A stretch of DNA of 64,000 nucleotides, from assembly GCA_005502925.1 (NCBI GenBank), contig SCPD01000001.1, positions 248,001-312,000 on the forward strand. The letters run 5' to 3'. The notes below the pieces were generated by a model. It was given only the letters and a program-made list of their open reading frames with translations, was not told the origin of the DNA and ran no database searches. The position numbers were made by a program, and so were the translations under genes. Each line of letters starts with the position of its first letter. Within the stretch, counting starts at the first letter, position 1. The DNA is from Rhizobiales bacterium Y(2018) (GTDB lineage: Bacteria > Pseudomonadota > Alphaproteobacteria > Rhizobiales > Aestuariivirgaceae). Positions 39,443 through 49,017 of this stretch are shown here, one piece after another.

Positions 39443-40279
39443 TCAGGCTGCTTCCGCCTTGGCGATTCGGTCATGCGCCAGGAGCGCCGTCAGCAGCGCC
39501 TCGAGCTTGTCGAGCGGCACCATGTTGGGGCCGTCGGACGGCGCATTGTCGGGATCCTCGTGAGTCTCGATGAAGACCCCGGCCACGCCGACGGCGACGG
39601 CGGCCTTGGCGAGCACGGGCACGAAGCGGCGGTCGCCGCCCGAAGACGTGCCCTGACCGCCCGGCTGCTGCACCGAATGGGTCGCGTCGAAGACGACCGG
39701 ACAGCCGGTCTCGGCCATGATCGGCAAGGAGCGCATGTCGCTCACCAGCGTGTTGTAGCCGAAGGAGGCGCCGCGTTCGGTCAGGATGACATTGGGATTG
39801 CCGCTGTCGAGCACCTTGGCGGCGACATTCTTCATGTCCCAGGGCGCCAGGAACTGGCCCTTCTTCACATTCACCACCCGGCCGGTCTTGGCGGCGGCGA
39901 TGAGAAGATCGGTCTGGCGCGACAGGAATGCCGGAATCTGGAGGACATCGACCACCGGCGCAAGCTCCGCACACTGATGATTTTCATGGACGTCGGTGAG
40001 GACCGGCAGATCGAATTCCTTGCGGATGTCGGCGAAGACGGCAAGCGCCTTTTCGAGGCCGAGGCCACGCCTGCCCGAGAGGCTGGTGCGGTTCGCCTTG
40101 TCGAAGGACGATTTGTAGACGAGGCCGAGGCCGAGCCTGCCGGCGATTTCCTTGAGCTTGCCCGCCATCATGAAGGCGTGCTCGCGGCTCTCGAGCTGGC
40201 AGGGCCCGGCGATCACGGTGAGCGGCAGCTGGTTACCGATCTTGAGCTTGCCGATCTGGACGGTGGTATTCGGTTTCAT
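39443..40279 (-). CDS. kdsA: 3-deoxy-8-phosphooctulonate synthase (KDO-8-P synthase)
   Basis: 278-residue aldolase that condenses arabinose 5-phosphate with PEP for the KDO of lipopolysaccharide. [59 protein letters not shown] and [20 protein letters not shown] are diagnostic. The Cys in [11 protein letters not shown] is present, as in both metal-dependent and independent classes, so class is not assigned. It overlaps the PaaI-like gene by 4 bp and is followed by eno after 110 bp. Confidence 0.97.
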   Translation of the reverse strand: MKPNTTVQIGKLKIGNQLPLTVIAGPCQLESREHAFMMAGKLKEIAGRLGLGLVYKSSFDKANRTSLSGRRGLGLEKALAVFADIRKEFDLPVLTDVHENHQCAELAPVVDVLQIPAFLSRQTDLLIAAAKTGRVVNVKKGQFLAPWDMKNVAAKVLDSGNPNVILTERGASFGYNTLVSDMRSLPIMAETGCPVVFDATHSVQQPGGQGTSSGGDRRFVPVLAKAAVAVGVAGVFIETHEDPDNAPSDGPNMVPLDKLEALLTALLAHDRIAKAEAA

Positions 40280-40719
40280 TCGCTATAGACCATAAAAGTG
40301 CCGGACCCGTGCGCATAGAGCTTGCCGGCTGCATCGGTGATGCGGGCTTCGGCGGTCTGAACGCGCCGACCGAAATGAATGACTTTACCGGTGCAGGTCA
40401 AGCGCCCTGTTTCGGCGAAAATGCCGCGCACATAATTGACCTTCAGTTCGATGGTGCCGAAATTGGCTTCCTTGCCGAGCCTGGAGAAAATGGCGCAGCC
40501 CATGGCGCTGTCGAGCATGGTGGCGGCATAGCCGCCGTGGCAGCGCTTCTGCGGATTGTAGAAACGCTCCGATGGCATCCCCTCGAAGGTTGCCTCACCA
40601 TTGCCCAGGCTCACCAGGCGCATATCGAGAAGTTCGTTCAAGGGTGAACCGGCGCCGCGCCACCAGCGTTCGATTTCTTCCCGTTGCGTCAATATTTTAC
40701 CGTCATCGCTCATCTTCAT
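40276..40719 (-). CDS. PaaI/hotdog-fold acyl-CoA thioesterase
   Basis: 147-residue hotdog protein. The central helix carries the PaaI-type [20 protein letters not shown] motif, after which [20 protein letters not shown] and a final [11 protein letters not shown] strand follow the 4HBT pattern. Predicted to hydrolyse an acyl-CoA ester. It overlaps kdsA by 4 bp and the VOC gene by 17 bp, so it is co-transcribed with both. Substrate not inferable. Confidence 0.85.
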   Translation of the reverse strand: MKMSDDGKILTQREEIERWWRGAGSPLNELLDMRLVSLGNGEATFEGMPSERFYNPQKRCHGGYAATMLDSAMGCAIFSRLGKEANFGTIELKVNYVRGIFAETGRLTCTGKVIHFGRRVQTAEARITDAAGKLYAHGSGTFMVYSE

Positions 40720-41587
40720 CGTCTTGCCGGTTCAGAGCGAAAAACGCAAGGGCACTGCCGTTGACGTCAAGAGATAGGACGGCACGACGCGCTCCTTCCT
40801 TGCGCAAGGAAAATCGCGGCGCACTGATGGCCTCTTCGAGCCGCGCGATCCGGCGCACGCCGACAGTGAAGGCGGCGAAATGCGGACCCCTGGTCCTGTC
40901 GGGCTCACGCCCAAAATTCTCGGCGAAACCTTCGGGCGTGATGCAGCTGATATTGCCACGCGCCGTTCTGAAGGTGATGCCGCCCGGAATGGTCTCAGGC
41001 GCAAAGCCGGTAAAGGCGGACAGGAAGGCCGCGTGATCCTGTGGCCGCTCCGCTACGAGGCTGACATCGAGAATGGTCAAAGCGCGGTTGGCGTGGCGCT
41101 GATATTGCGGCTTCCAGAAATGCTCCGGCGCGTGCTGCTGGCAGGTGAAGAAGGCGAGGCCCGGCAGAGCGGGATCGGTCGCGAAAGCGAGCGAGAAGCC
41201 GACCGTGACTTCCCGTCCATCGGGCAGCTTCGCCTTGCGCTCGAAATCGAAGGGCTCATATGTCGTGAGCCCGCGCGCCCGGAACGTCGCAACATCGGCA
41301 CGCGCATCGGTGGAATCGAGCACCAGCATCGACATGCCCTCGCCGCGGGCGAGGAAATCGCGGTTGAACGCCCCGAAGGAAAACTGCCCTGCCCCGGCCG
41401 GGACGATCTTCTCGGGCTCGAAGACGCTCAGCAATTCGAGGAAGCAGCCCTCGAGCTGGATCAGGCTGTTGCCGGTGCCGAAGGGATGGCGCGCCTCAGG
41501 CGTCAGCGTGAAGCCCAGAGAGGCGTAGTTGTCGCGCATCGCGCTCTGGTCGCGCCCACAGAGCACCAGATGGTCGATGCCCTTCAT
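40703..41587 (-). CDS. VOC-superfamily (glyoxalase-like) protein
   Basis: 294 residues forming two beta-alpha-beta-beta-beta modules. The first has GIDHLVLCGRDQSAMRDNYA and FLELLSVFEPEKIVP with the Pfam glyoxalase-like pattern; the second begins near ALTILDVSLVAERPQDHAAF and has ISCITPEGFAENFG. Metal ligands are not all identifiable. Members act as dioxygenases, isomerases or binding proteins. It overlaps MscS by 4 bp and the thioesterase by 17 bp. Confidence 0.8.
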   Translation of the reverse strand: MKGIDHLVLCGRDQSAMRDNYASLGFTLTPEARHPFGTGNSLIQLEGCFLELLSVFEPEKIVPAGAGQFSFGAFNRDFLARGEGMSMLVLDSTDARADVATFRARGLTTYEPFDFERKAKLPDGREVTVGFSLAFATDPALPGLAFFTCQQHAPEHFWKPQYQRHANRALTILDVSLVAERPQDHAAFLSAFTGFAPETIPGGITFRTARGNISCITPEGFAENFGREPDRTRGPHFAAFTVGVRRIARLEEAISAPRFSLRKEGARRAVLSLDVNGSALAFFALNRQDDEDER

Positions 41588-43992
41588 GCCTTGACCGGCT
41601 TCGCGCCGGGCAGCCGCGCATCGCCCTCGCCTACCTTCACATCCGGGAAGGCGCGCGGCAGCTGGATGCCGTTTTCCTGGAAGGCCGCCAGGACGGAGAA
41701 CCGGATGTCGCTCGCGACGCCGGCGCCGCTCATGATGTCGCCGACATAGGCCTTGAGGTCGAAGACATAGCCGTTCTGGCCGAAGTCCCTGAGCGTGATC
41801 ACGGGCTCAGGATGATAGAGCACCAGCGCATGATCCTTGGCGGCCTTGAGGATGATGTCGCGCACGAGAACCGGATCGGCGCTGAGCGAGGCGGAAACGG
41901 TCACGACGAAGCGGCCGATCGTGTCGCGATGCGTCCAGTTCTTCACCGGCTCGGTGATCAGAAGCGAATTCGGCACGATGATGGTGCAATTGTCGAAGGT
42001 CTGGATCTCGGTCGAGCGCACATTGATCTGCTTGATGATGCCTTCCGAGCCCTTGACGTCGACCCAGTCGCCGGCCCGCACCGGGCGTTCGGCCAGCAGG
42101 ATGAGGCCCGAGAGGAAATTGTTGACGATCGACTGGAGACCGAAACCGATACCGACGCCGAGCGCGCCGGCGATGATGGCGAGATTGGAGAAGTCGAGAC
42201 CGGCGGCGGAGAGCGCGAAGCCGGCGGCGGCGACATAACCCGCATAATTGGCGCCCTTCACGACCGAGTCGCGGACGCCGCTATCGATCTGGGTTTGCGA
42301 CAGAACGCGGGAATTGAGCCAGCGGGTGATGAGCTTCGTGAGAATGAAACCGCAGGCAAGGATGGCGATGATCAGCGCCACGCTCGAAAGCGAGAAGCTG
42401 AGGTCACCGACCTTGAACGTATCGAAGGCGCGATCGATAAGGCTCGAGAAGCTGACCCAGGTCACCGCCCAGCTCACGAAGAGCAGCGGCAGGCCGACCA
42501 GGACCAGTGCCAGGTCGATGAAGGTGCGGAACAGCGTGCTCAGCCGCGCCACGCCCCGGTCGCCGAGCCCTGTGAGATTGCGCAGGAAACGGCCGAATCC
42601 CGAACCGCCGTCAAGCCCCGACACCACCAGCGCGTCGGTCAGATGATGGACGAGCAGCAAGGTGATGACGATAATGGCCGTGTCGACGATCTGCTCAGTG
42701 ATGAAGCCGGCCAGCGCGACATAGCCGAGGCACAGCGCAATGGTCGCGATCACCAGCAAGAGCCAGATCAGCGGGCCGAATTTGTTCGCCCACTGGAAAT
42801 AAACCTCGCCGCCATGGGCCGTCTTGGGCAGCCCTTCCTGATTGCGCGCGACGATGAGGATCATCGCCAGGACGACGATCAGCGCGATCGAGACCGTGGC
42901 CCCTTGCGCGACCGTGAAGGTGACCGGCAGATAGAACACGCCCGACAGCTCGGTGAAGAAGTTCTTGCCCTGCGAAAGCAGCGCGGCAAGGCTGGCGAGC
43001 AGCGCGAACTGGCCGGCTGACCTGTCATCGAGATTGATCACCCGGTAGGCCGGGTTGGTGGGCGCCGCGAGACGATAGGCCAATGCGCTCAGCACGGCCG
43101 GGAAATAGAGGAGATCGACGAGGGCCGAGAAGAGCTGCTCGAAACGGGCAGTGAAGATGCCGGCCAGCTGGAAGGCAAGGAAGGTTGCGACGATCAATGC
43201 GGTGCCGACGACAGCCGTGAACAGCACGCCGCGCACGATGCGCCAAAGCCGGTCGGTGTCGTCAGGCGGACGGCGCATACCATGGGCGCCGGCGCTGAAG
43301 CGGCGGGTGAACCAGCCGCGAATGGCGCGATAGAGATAAAGCAGCGCCACCAGGAACAGTGGCATGATGACGAGGACGATCAGGTCGCCGGTGCGCGAGG
43401 CCTCGTTCCACCAGTTGATCAGGAGCTGATTCAGACGGGTGAAGAAAAGGCCCGTGGCCAGGAGCCCATCGAGCCAGAGCGCCGGATTGAGGATCGACTT
43501 CGACTTCTCGAGCAACCGGCTCAAGAACTGGTCGCGCTGCAATTGCGTGGTGCGGTCGATGAGCTGATCGGTCTCGACCGCGATGAGATCGAGCTGCGCC
43601 TGCGCCGCCTTGATGCGATTGAGGCTGGTTTCCAGATCGGTACGGCGATCGGCGATCGTCGGCGGCTCGGTGCTGCCGTCGGTGGGCGCCGGACCGAGGC
43701 TCTTCAATTGCTGGTCGACCTCGGCGAAGGGCCCTTTCAGGCTCTCGGACATCCGCACCGCATTGGCGCGGATATCGTCGAGCTGACGCCGGTATCCGGT
43801 CAACTGGTCGGCGGTCAGCGTTGGCAGCGCCAGCTCGCTCTGGATGCGCGTCAGATCCTGGCGCAGCGAAACAGCGGCACGCTCCGCCTGGCCCAAGATC
43901 GCCTGATCGAAAGCGAAGGCCTGGAGCGCCAGGACGAGGAAGCCGCAGAATACGGCAAGGACGTAGCGGAAACGGTGATCGATCAGACTCAT
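41584..43992 (-). CDS. Large MscS-type mechanosensitive channel
   Basis: 802 residues from the ATG at 43990-43992. A longer version to 44142 would cross the regulatory site of the lacI-like gene, and a middle ATG at about 44040 is possible. The N-terminal signal-like helix (FRYVLAVFCGFLVLALQAFA) is followed by a coiled periplasmic domain of the DUF3772 type to about 180, about nine membrane helices, and the C-terminal MscS core: GALGVGIGFGLQSIVNNFLS then RAGDWVDVKGSEGIIKQINV. Opens under hypo-osmotic stress. It heads a minus-strand unit through VOC, PaaI and kdsA. Confidence 0.88.
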   Translation of the reverse strand: MSLIDHRFRYVLAVFCGFLVLALQAFAFDQAILGQAERAAVSLRQDLTRIQSELALPTLTADQLTGYRRQLDDIRANAVRMSESLKGPFAEVDQQLKSLGPAPTDGSTEPPTIADRRTDLETSLNRIKAAQAQLDLIAVETDQLIDRTTQLQRDQFLSRLLEKSKSILNPALWLDGLLATGLFFTRLNQLLINWWNEASRTGDLIVLVIMPLFLVALLYLYRAIRGWFTRRFSAGAHGMRRPPDDTDRLWRIVRGVLFTAVVGTALIVATFLAFQLAGIFTARFEQLFSALVDLLYFPAVLSALAYRLAAPTNPAYRVINLDDRSAGQFALLASLAALLSQGKNFFTELSGVFYLPVTFTVAQGATVSIALIVVLAMILIVARNQEGLPKTAHGGEVYFQWANKFGPLIWLLLVIATIALCLGYVALAGFITEQIVDTAIIVITLLLVHHLTDALVVSGLDGGSGFGRFLRNLTGLGDRGVARLSTLFRTFIDLALVLVGLPLLFVSWAVTWVSFSSLIDRAFDTFKVGDLSFSLSSVALIIAILACGFILTKLITRWLNSRVLSQTQIDSGVRDSVVKGANYAGYVAAAGFALSAAGLDFSNLAIIAGALGVGIGFGLQSIVNNFLSGLILLAERPVRAGDWVDVKGSEGIIKQINVRSTEIQTFDNCTIIVPNSLLITEPVKNWTHRDTIGRFVVTVSASLSADPVLVRDIILKAAKDHALVLYHPEPVITLRDFGQNGYVFDLKAYVGDIMSGAGVASDIRFSVLAAFQENGIQLPRAFPDVKVGEGDARLPGAKPVKA

Positions 43993-44046
43993 GGCGCGGT
44001 TGTACCGCCGCCCGGCACGGCGCGCCAGACACCTCCTCATCCCGGG

Positions 44047-44082
44047 CGTTTTCAACAAAAATCCCTTATTGAAAACGTTTTT
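44047..44082. promoter_or_regulatory. LacI-type operator in the mscS/lacI-like divergent region
   Basis: GAAAACGTTTTT at 44071-44082 is the near-perfect CG-centred palindrome bound by LacI-family regulators. An outer repeat, CGTTTTCAA at 44047-44055 and TTGAAAACG at 44069-44077, adds a second half-site with the same core. The site lies 50 bp before the start of the LacI-type gene, so autoregulation and control of the downstream transport operon are likely. Confidence 0.65.
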
Positions 44083-44131
44083 ATTCTGTTGTACCAAATT
44101 GCGGCAGGACGGCCCTGGCGGAAAGTCGGAG

Positions 44132-45202
44132 ATGAATCCCAAGAAGCCGCAAGCGCAGATGGTCGCTCAGCGCCCCACGGTGAAGACGCTGGCGCAGACG
44201 ACCGGCTATTCCATCGGCACGATCTCCAAGGCGCTCCGGAATTCACCCGTAGTGACGGCCGAAACCAAGGAACGCATCCGCGAGGCAGCCCGCAAGGCCG
44301 GTTATCAGGCCAATATGCGCGGCGTCTCGCTCAGATCCGGCAAGACCTTCCAGGCCGCCGTGCTGATGCCGGTCACCGTCGCCGAAGGTTTCGAGTGGGA
44401 CGGCGTCGAATATACCCAGATCCTGAGCGGCATCAGCCAGGCGCTCGAAGGGTCGGCCTATCGTATTTCTATCCATGTCATCCGCGATGCCGAGGATGGG
44501 CGTCTGGCGGCCCAACGCATCGTCGATGCCGGCCTCGCCGACGGCCTGATCTTCTCCGGCATCCTCGCCGAGGATCCGCGCATCGACTTCCTGGTCGAGC
44601 GCAACTTCCCGTTCGTCGCTCTCGGCCGCTGCCGCAAGCCACTCGCCTATGCGCATGTCGATGTCGACAATGACTGGGCCGCCTTTGCCGCTACGGAGCG
44701 CCTGATCGCCGGCGGCCATCGGCGCATCGCGCTCATCAATCCGGACGGCCGGCTGTCCTATGCGATGGACCGCATCGACGGCTTCCGCCGCGCGTTCGCT
44801 CAAGGAGGCCTGGCGCCCTGCGATGATCTCATCGCGGCGGGCGGCCTCTCCACACGTTTCGGCAAGGAGAGCGTGCTCCGCCTGCGCCATATGCCGGATC
44901 CGCCGACCGGCTTCATCTGCGTCAACGAAGCGACAACACTCGGCGTGCTGGCGGGACTAGCCGAATTGAACCTCGCGGCCGGGCGCGACGTCGATGTCAT
45001 CGCCTATGACGACATCAATGTCAGCGCCTATTTCGCGCCCCCCTTGACCACCTTCTATCTCCCGATCGAGCGGCTCGGCCGCAAGCTCGGGGAATTCTTC
45101 CTGCGCCGCATCGCCGGCGAAGAACCGGCGGCGTTGCAGGAACTCTACCGGCCGGATCTCGTGGTCCGGCAGGCCAATCAACAACAGAGAGGAACGCCAT
45201 GA
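44132..45202 (+). CDS. LacI-family transcriptional regulator
   Basis: 356 residues from ATG 44132; the frame is open further upstream but over the operator. N-terminal helix-turn-helix and hinge: TVKTLAQTTGYSIGTISKAL, then TKERIREAARKAGYQANMRG. The rest is a sugar-binding-type periplasmic fold (RKPLAYAHVDVDNDWAAFAA, RRIALINPDGRLSYAMDRID, GFICVNEATTLGVLAGLAEL). It overlaps the binding-protein gene by 4 bp, so it is co-translated with the transporter it probably controls. Effector probably a carbohydrate, by family and by the GH1 gene downstream. Confidence 0.92.
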   Translation: MNPKKPQAQMVAQRPTVKTLAQTTGYSIGTISKALRNSPVVTAETKERIREAARKAGYQANMRGVSLRSGKTFQAAVLMPVTVAEGFEWDGVEYTQILSGISQALEGSAYRISIHVIRDAEDGRLAAQRIVDAGLADGLIFSGILAEDPRIDFLVERNFPFVALGRCRKPLAYAHVDVDNDWAAFAATERLIAGGHRRIALINPDGRLSYAMDRIDGFRRAFAQGGLAPCDDLIAAGGLSTRFGKESVLRLRHMPDPPTGFICVNEATTLGVLAGLAELNLAAGRDVDVIAYDDINVSAYFAPPLTTFYLPIERLGRKLGEFFLRRIAGEEPAALQELYRPDLVVRQANQQQRGTP

Positions 45203-45948
45203 AGAAATATCTGTTTGCCGCGCTCGCCGTTCTATGGCTCGCGGGCCCAGCGCAAGCCGCCGATCTCGGCGGCAAGACGCTCAAAGTCGGCTCCGACACG
45301 ACATCGCCGCCGATGGAATATGTCGACCAGGCGAGCGGCCAGATCGTCGGCTTCGACGTCGATGTGGTGAACGCCATCTGCGCCAAGCTCAACTGCAAGG
45401 CCGAATTCATCACCACCGGCTGGGACGGCATCTTCGCCGCGCTCGACCAGGGCAATTTCGATCTCGTGGCCTCCGGCGTGTCGATCACCGATGAACGCAA
45501 GAAGGCGATGGACTTCACCGATCCCTATATCGTCAACAGCCAGGCCATCCTCATGCGCGTTGCCGATCAGGGCCTGACGGTCGACGACTTCAAGAACAAG
45601 GGCAAGAAACTCTCCGCCCAGGCGAACACCACCGACGCCCAGCTCGCCGAAACGCTGGTCGGCAAGGACAAGGTCGCCGCCTATGACACATTCAGCGCTG
45701 CGATCCTCGCCCTGAAGAACAAGGATGTCGACGGCGTCGTCATCAACGGCGCCAATGGCGCGGCCTATGAGAAGGAGTTCGCGGGCGAGCTGGTGGTCGG
45801 CATCAAGGACCTGCAGTCCGATCCCCTGGGCATCGTGTTCCGCAAGGGCGATGAACATGTCGCCGCCTTCAATGAAGGCCTCAAGGCCATCAAGGATGAC
45901 GGTACGCTCGCAGCGCTCATCGACAAATACTGGGGCGTCAAGAAATAG
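45199..45948 (+). CDS. ABC transporter substrate-binding protein, polar amino acid (HisJ) type
   Basis: 249 residues with a Sec signal (LFAALAVLWLAGPAQA, cleavage about residue 22). Type II binding fold: TSPPMEYVDQASGQIVGFDV and VVNAICAKLNCKAEFI at the start, the lobe switch YIVNSQAILMRVADQG, SAQANTTDAQLAETLVGKDK and ALKNKDVDGVVINGANGAAY, and a C-terminal GTLAALIDKYWG. These proteins bind amino acids or opines. Placement under a LacI regulator and before GH1 is unusual and may mean a sugar-like ligand. Confidence 0.9.
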   Translation: MKKYLFAALAVLWLAGPAQAADLGGKTLKVGSDTTSPPMEYVDQASGQIVGFDVDVVNAICAKLNCKAEFITTGWDGIFAALDQGNFDLVASGVSITDERKKAMDFTDPYIVNSQAILMRVADQGLTVDDFKNKGKKLSAQANTTDAQLAETLVGKDKVAAYDTFSAAILALKNKDVDGVVINGANGAAYEKEFAGELVVGIKDLQSDPLGIVFRKGDEHVAAFNEGLKAIKDDGTLAALIDKYWGVKK

Positions 45949-45965
45949 CGGCCTGAAAGGTTTTC

Positions 45966-45993
45966 GGCCGGCGGGCGCTACGGACCGCCGGCC
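45966..45993 (+). promoter_or_regulatory. Hairpin between binding-protein and permease genes
   Basis: GGCCGGCGG at 45966-45974 pairs perfectly with CCGCCGGCC at 45985-45993 (10-base loop) without a T-run after it. Such hairpins in ABC operons usually protect the mRNA of the upstream binding protein, so its level exceeds the permease. Confidence 0.6.
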
Positions 45994-46016
45994 CCCCATC
46001 GCGCGAGGACATCACC

Positions 46017-47648
46017 ATGCGGTTCCTGCGGAAACTGCGGCCGAGCAATCTCATCATCCTCTCGGCGCTGCCCTTCATCATCTATATCTTCGCCGCGTCG
46101 CCCGATTACCGCCGCTCGCTCGCCGCCATTCTCGGCATCGAGCATGGCGCGTCGCTCCTGCTGCCGGGCTTCTTCCTTCTGCTGCTGGCCTTCGCCTCCG
46201 GACTCGCCGCGCTTTACTGGCGCCACTCGCGTCCGCAAGCGAGCCTGCTGCTTGCGGGCCTCAACCTTGTCCTTTCCGCCTGGCTCGCCGTGACGACAAC
46301 GGCTCAGCCGTTCCTCGCCTCCATCGTCGCCAACAGCGTCGATCCCTTCATCTCCGATATCGTGGTCAAGGGCGAGACGCCGCGCCGCCTCACCGATACG
46401 GCCCTCGCCGCCGTCGCTCAGGTCGCCCAATATGGTTTCCTGGTCTACGCGCTTCTGTCGCTCGCCGGCTTCGCGCTCTATTTCAGTCGCGCTTCCGAGA
46501 ATTTGCGCCGCGCCGCCTTCTGGGGACTGACTGTCCTCAATGGCGCGGGCCTGCTCTATCTCCTCCTCTTCGCCTATCTGGGTTTCGCGGCCGGACTCGC
46601 GACCTCGATCCGCGCCGCCATCCTGGCTTACATCCTGGCGATCCTGCTCGGCCTCGGCTGGGTCATGCTGCTGCAGCTGCAGCTCGTGCGGCGCAGCTTC
46701 TATGTGTTTCCTGTAATTGCCGCGTTCTTCGTCCTGGGCGCGGCGTGGCAGTTCCTCCAGCCGGCCATTGCCTACAGCCTCACCGGCACGCTCACCGGCA
46801 AGGTGGCGGTCATCCAGAACACGCCGCGCAGCCTCATCGAGCAGGTGCGCTTCGCCCAGTTTCCCGGCGCGCCGCAAGTCGACGAGCTGCCGCTGAAAAC
46901 CTTCGCTAGCGCCGAAGCGGCGCTGAAGGCGGTCGCACAAGGCCAGGATGTGAGCGCCGCCCTCGTCCCGGCCGCAACGCTTGACGCAGGCGCCACAACG
47001 CTCTGGCAGACGGCCTCGCTCCCGGATCGCAACAAAACCGCCGGCACCGCCTTCGCCATCGCGGCGGTCGTCACGGCGCTTCTCACTTTCGGCGGCTTCC
47101 TGCATCACCGACACCCGCTCGCCGTCGGCGCCGAATTCATCATCGACACCTTACGCGGCATTCCCATGCTGGTGATCGTCCTCTATGTTGGCCTGCCGCT
47201 CAGTGGCGCCATCAAGGACGGGACCGGCGGTTTCGTCGATCCGCCCAATCTCCTGCGCGGCATCGCCGCCATGGCGCTGGCTTATTCGGCCTATCTCGCG
47301 GAGATCTTCCGCGCCGGCCTCAAGGCGGTGCCCACGGGCCAGATCGAGGCGGCGCGCAGCCTGGGCTTGAGCCGCTGGACCACCGCGCGGTTGGTGATCA
47401 TCCCACAGGCCTTCCGCGTCATCATCCCACCACTCGGCAACGAATTTATCGCCATTCTCAAGGACACGTCGCTATTGTCGATCCTGTCGATCCGCGACAT
47501 CACGCAACGCATGCGCGAGTTCCAGTCGGCGAGCTTCCTGCCCTTCGCTCCCTATAACTCCGCGGCGGTCTTCTATGTGCTGCTCACCCTCGCCGCGGCC
47601 AGTCTGATCACATCCATCGAGAGGAAATATGATGTCAAACACCGCTGA
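46017..47648 (+). CDS. Amino-acid-type ABC permease with internal binding-protein-like lobe
   Basis: 543 residues, more than twice the usual size. Residues 1-185 add several membrane helices not found in plain permeases. The permease domain starts at about 192 (GLATSIRAAILAYILAILLG) and is interrupted by a periplasmic stretch (about 249-343) whose core (261-322: GKVAVIQNTPRSLIEQVRF, then FASAEAALKAVAQGQDVSAA) looks like one lobe of a type II binding protein. The domain resumes at 368 with EFIIDTLRGIPMLVIVLYVG and the EAA loop EAARSLGLSRWTTARLVIIP. No ATPase gene adjoins. It overlaps GH1 by 20 bp. Confidence 0.85.
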   Translation: MRFLRKLRPSNLIILSALPFIIYIFAASPDYRRSLAAILGIEHGASLLLPGFFLLLLAFASGLAALYWRHSRPQASLLLAGLNLVLSAWLAVTTTAQPFLASIVANSVDPFISDIVVKGETPRRLTDTALAAVAQVAQYGFLVYALLSLAGFALYFSRASENLRRAAFWGLTVLNGAGLLYLLLFAYLGFAAGLATSIRAAILAYILAILLGLGWVMLLQLQLVRRSFYVFPVIAAFFVLGAAWQFLQPAIAYSLTGTLTGKVAVIQNTPRSLIEQVRFAQFPGAPQVDELPLKTFASAEAALKAVAQGQDVSAALVPAATLDAGATTLWQTASLPDRNKTAGTAFAIAAVVTALLTFGGFLHHRHPLAVGAEFIIDTLRGIPMLVIVLYVGLPLSGAIKDGTGGFVDPPNLLRGIAAMALAYSAYLAEIFRAGLKAVPTGQIEAARSLGLSRWTTARLVIIPQAFRVIIPPLGNEFIAILKDTSLLSILSIRDITQRMREFQSASFLPFAPYNSAAVFYVLLTLAAASLITSIERKYDVKHR

Positions 47649-49017
47649 GGACATGGAACGGCTCATGGCGCGCGCCGAGGAATTGCGCGTGCCGGGGCCG
47701 TTCCTGTTCGGCGCCGCCACCGCCGCCTATCAGATCGAGGGTGCGCCCAAAGCGGACGGCAAGGGCGAAAGCATCTGGGACCGCTTCTCCCACACGCCCG
47801 GCGTCATCAGCGATGCCAGCACCGGCGATGTCGCCTGCGACCACTATCACCGCTGGCCCGAGGATATCCGGCTCATGCAGGAGCTGGGTCTTAGCGCCTA
47901 TCGCTTCTCGCTGGCCTGGTCGCGCATCCAGCCCGGTGGCACCGGCAAGGCGAATGCGACCGGCCTCGATTTCTACAAGCGGCTGATCGACGGCCTCACC
48001 GAGGCAGGCATCCGCCCCTTCCTCACCCTCTATCACTGGGACCTGCCGCAGGCGCTTCAGGACAAAGGCGGCTGGTACAATCGCGACACAGCCTATCGTT
48101 TCGCCGACTATGCCGATCTGGTGAGCAATGCCCTCTCCGATCGCGTCCAGAACTGGACGACGCTGAACGAGCCCTGGACCTTCTGCTGGAGCGGATATGC
48201 GACCGGCGAGGACGCGCCCGGGCTGAAGGACGGCGCCAAAGGCGGCCTTGCCGCCAGCCATCATGCCCTCCTCGCCCATGGTCTCGCGGTGCCGGCGATC
48301 CGCGGGAATGTCGGTAACGCCGATATCGGCATCGTGCTCGACCTCAACACCGTGACGGCAGCTTCCGACAAGGCCGCCGACCAAACGGCGGCCAAACATT
48401 TCGAGGACGCGCAGAACCGCTGGTTCCTCGACGCGGTGTTCAAAGGCCACTACCCGCAATCCATGCTCGATCTATGCCGCGATCTGCTGCCGGACATGCG
48501 CTCCGACGACAACACCATCATCGCGGCCCCACTCGATTATCTGGGCGTCAACATCTATCGCCGCTCGATCATGGCCGGCGGCACCGAATTGCCGCCCTTG
48601 AACTTCACGCGCGTCAACCCGCCCGGGCGCTATTCGGCGGTGAATTACGAGGTCTGGCCGCCATCGATCGAAGACGTGCTGCTCTATGTGCATGAGCACT
48701 ACGCGCCCAAGGCGATCTACATCTCGGAGAACGGCTTCGCGACGCGGCCCGAGTCGGTGACGCCTGACGGCGCCATCCTCGATATTCAGCGCGCCGAATA
48801 TCATATCGATCACCTCGACCATATGGCGCGCGCCATGCGGCGCGGCGTGCCGGTGAAGGGCTATTTCGCCTGGACGCTGATGGACAATTTCGAATGGGCC
48901 TATGGCTATTCGACGCCCTTCGGCCTGGCGCATGTGGATTTCGTCACCCAGGAGCGGCGCATCAAATTCAGCGGTGAGATCTATGCCGTGATCGCACGCG
49001 GCAATGCCGACGGCTGA
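47629..49017 (+). CDS. GH1 beta-glucosidase
   Basis: 462 residues, family 1 size. Acid/base Glu181 in TLNEPW, nucleophile Glu367 in ISENGF, the FGAATAAYQIEGA opener (28-40), HWD (136-138) and a C-terminal WTLMDNFEWAYGYS aglycone segment. Retaining beta-glycosidase, usually cytosolic, consistent with no signal peptide. Two adjacent ATGs (47629 and 47632) are possible starts; the second is better spaced from GAGAGGAA. It overlaps the permease by 20 bp and the SDR by one base. Probably splits the imported beta-glucoside. Confidence 0.93.
   Translation: MMSNTAEDMERLMARAEELRVPGPFLFGAATAAYQIEGAPKADGKGESIWDRFSHTPGVISDASTGDVACDHYHRWPEDIRLMQELGLSAYRFSLAWSRIQPGGTGKANATGLDFYKRLIDGLTEAGIRPFLTLYHWDLPQALQDKGGWYNRDTAYRFADYADLVSNALSDRVQNWTTLNEPWTFCWSGYATGEDAPGLKDGAKGGLAASHHALLAHGLAVPAIRGNVGNADIGIVLDLNTVTAASDKAADQTAAKHFEDAQNRWFLDAVFKGHYPQSMLDLCRDLLPDMRSDDNTIIAAPLDYLGVNIYRRSIMAGGTELPPLNFTRVNPPGRYSAVNYEVWPPSIEDVLLYVHEHYAPKAIYISENGFATRPESVTPDGAILDIQRAEYHIDHLDHMARAMRRGVPVKGYFAWTLMDNFEWAYGYSTPFGLAHVDFVTQERRIKFSGEIYAVIARGNADG

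Noticed and set aside
44071-44142. N-terminal extension of MscS to 44142 and of the LacI-like gene to 43991
   Set aside because: Both longer frames run across the LacI-type operator and add sequence unlike the families; the later ATGs are better starts.
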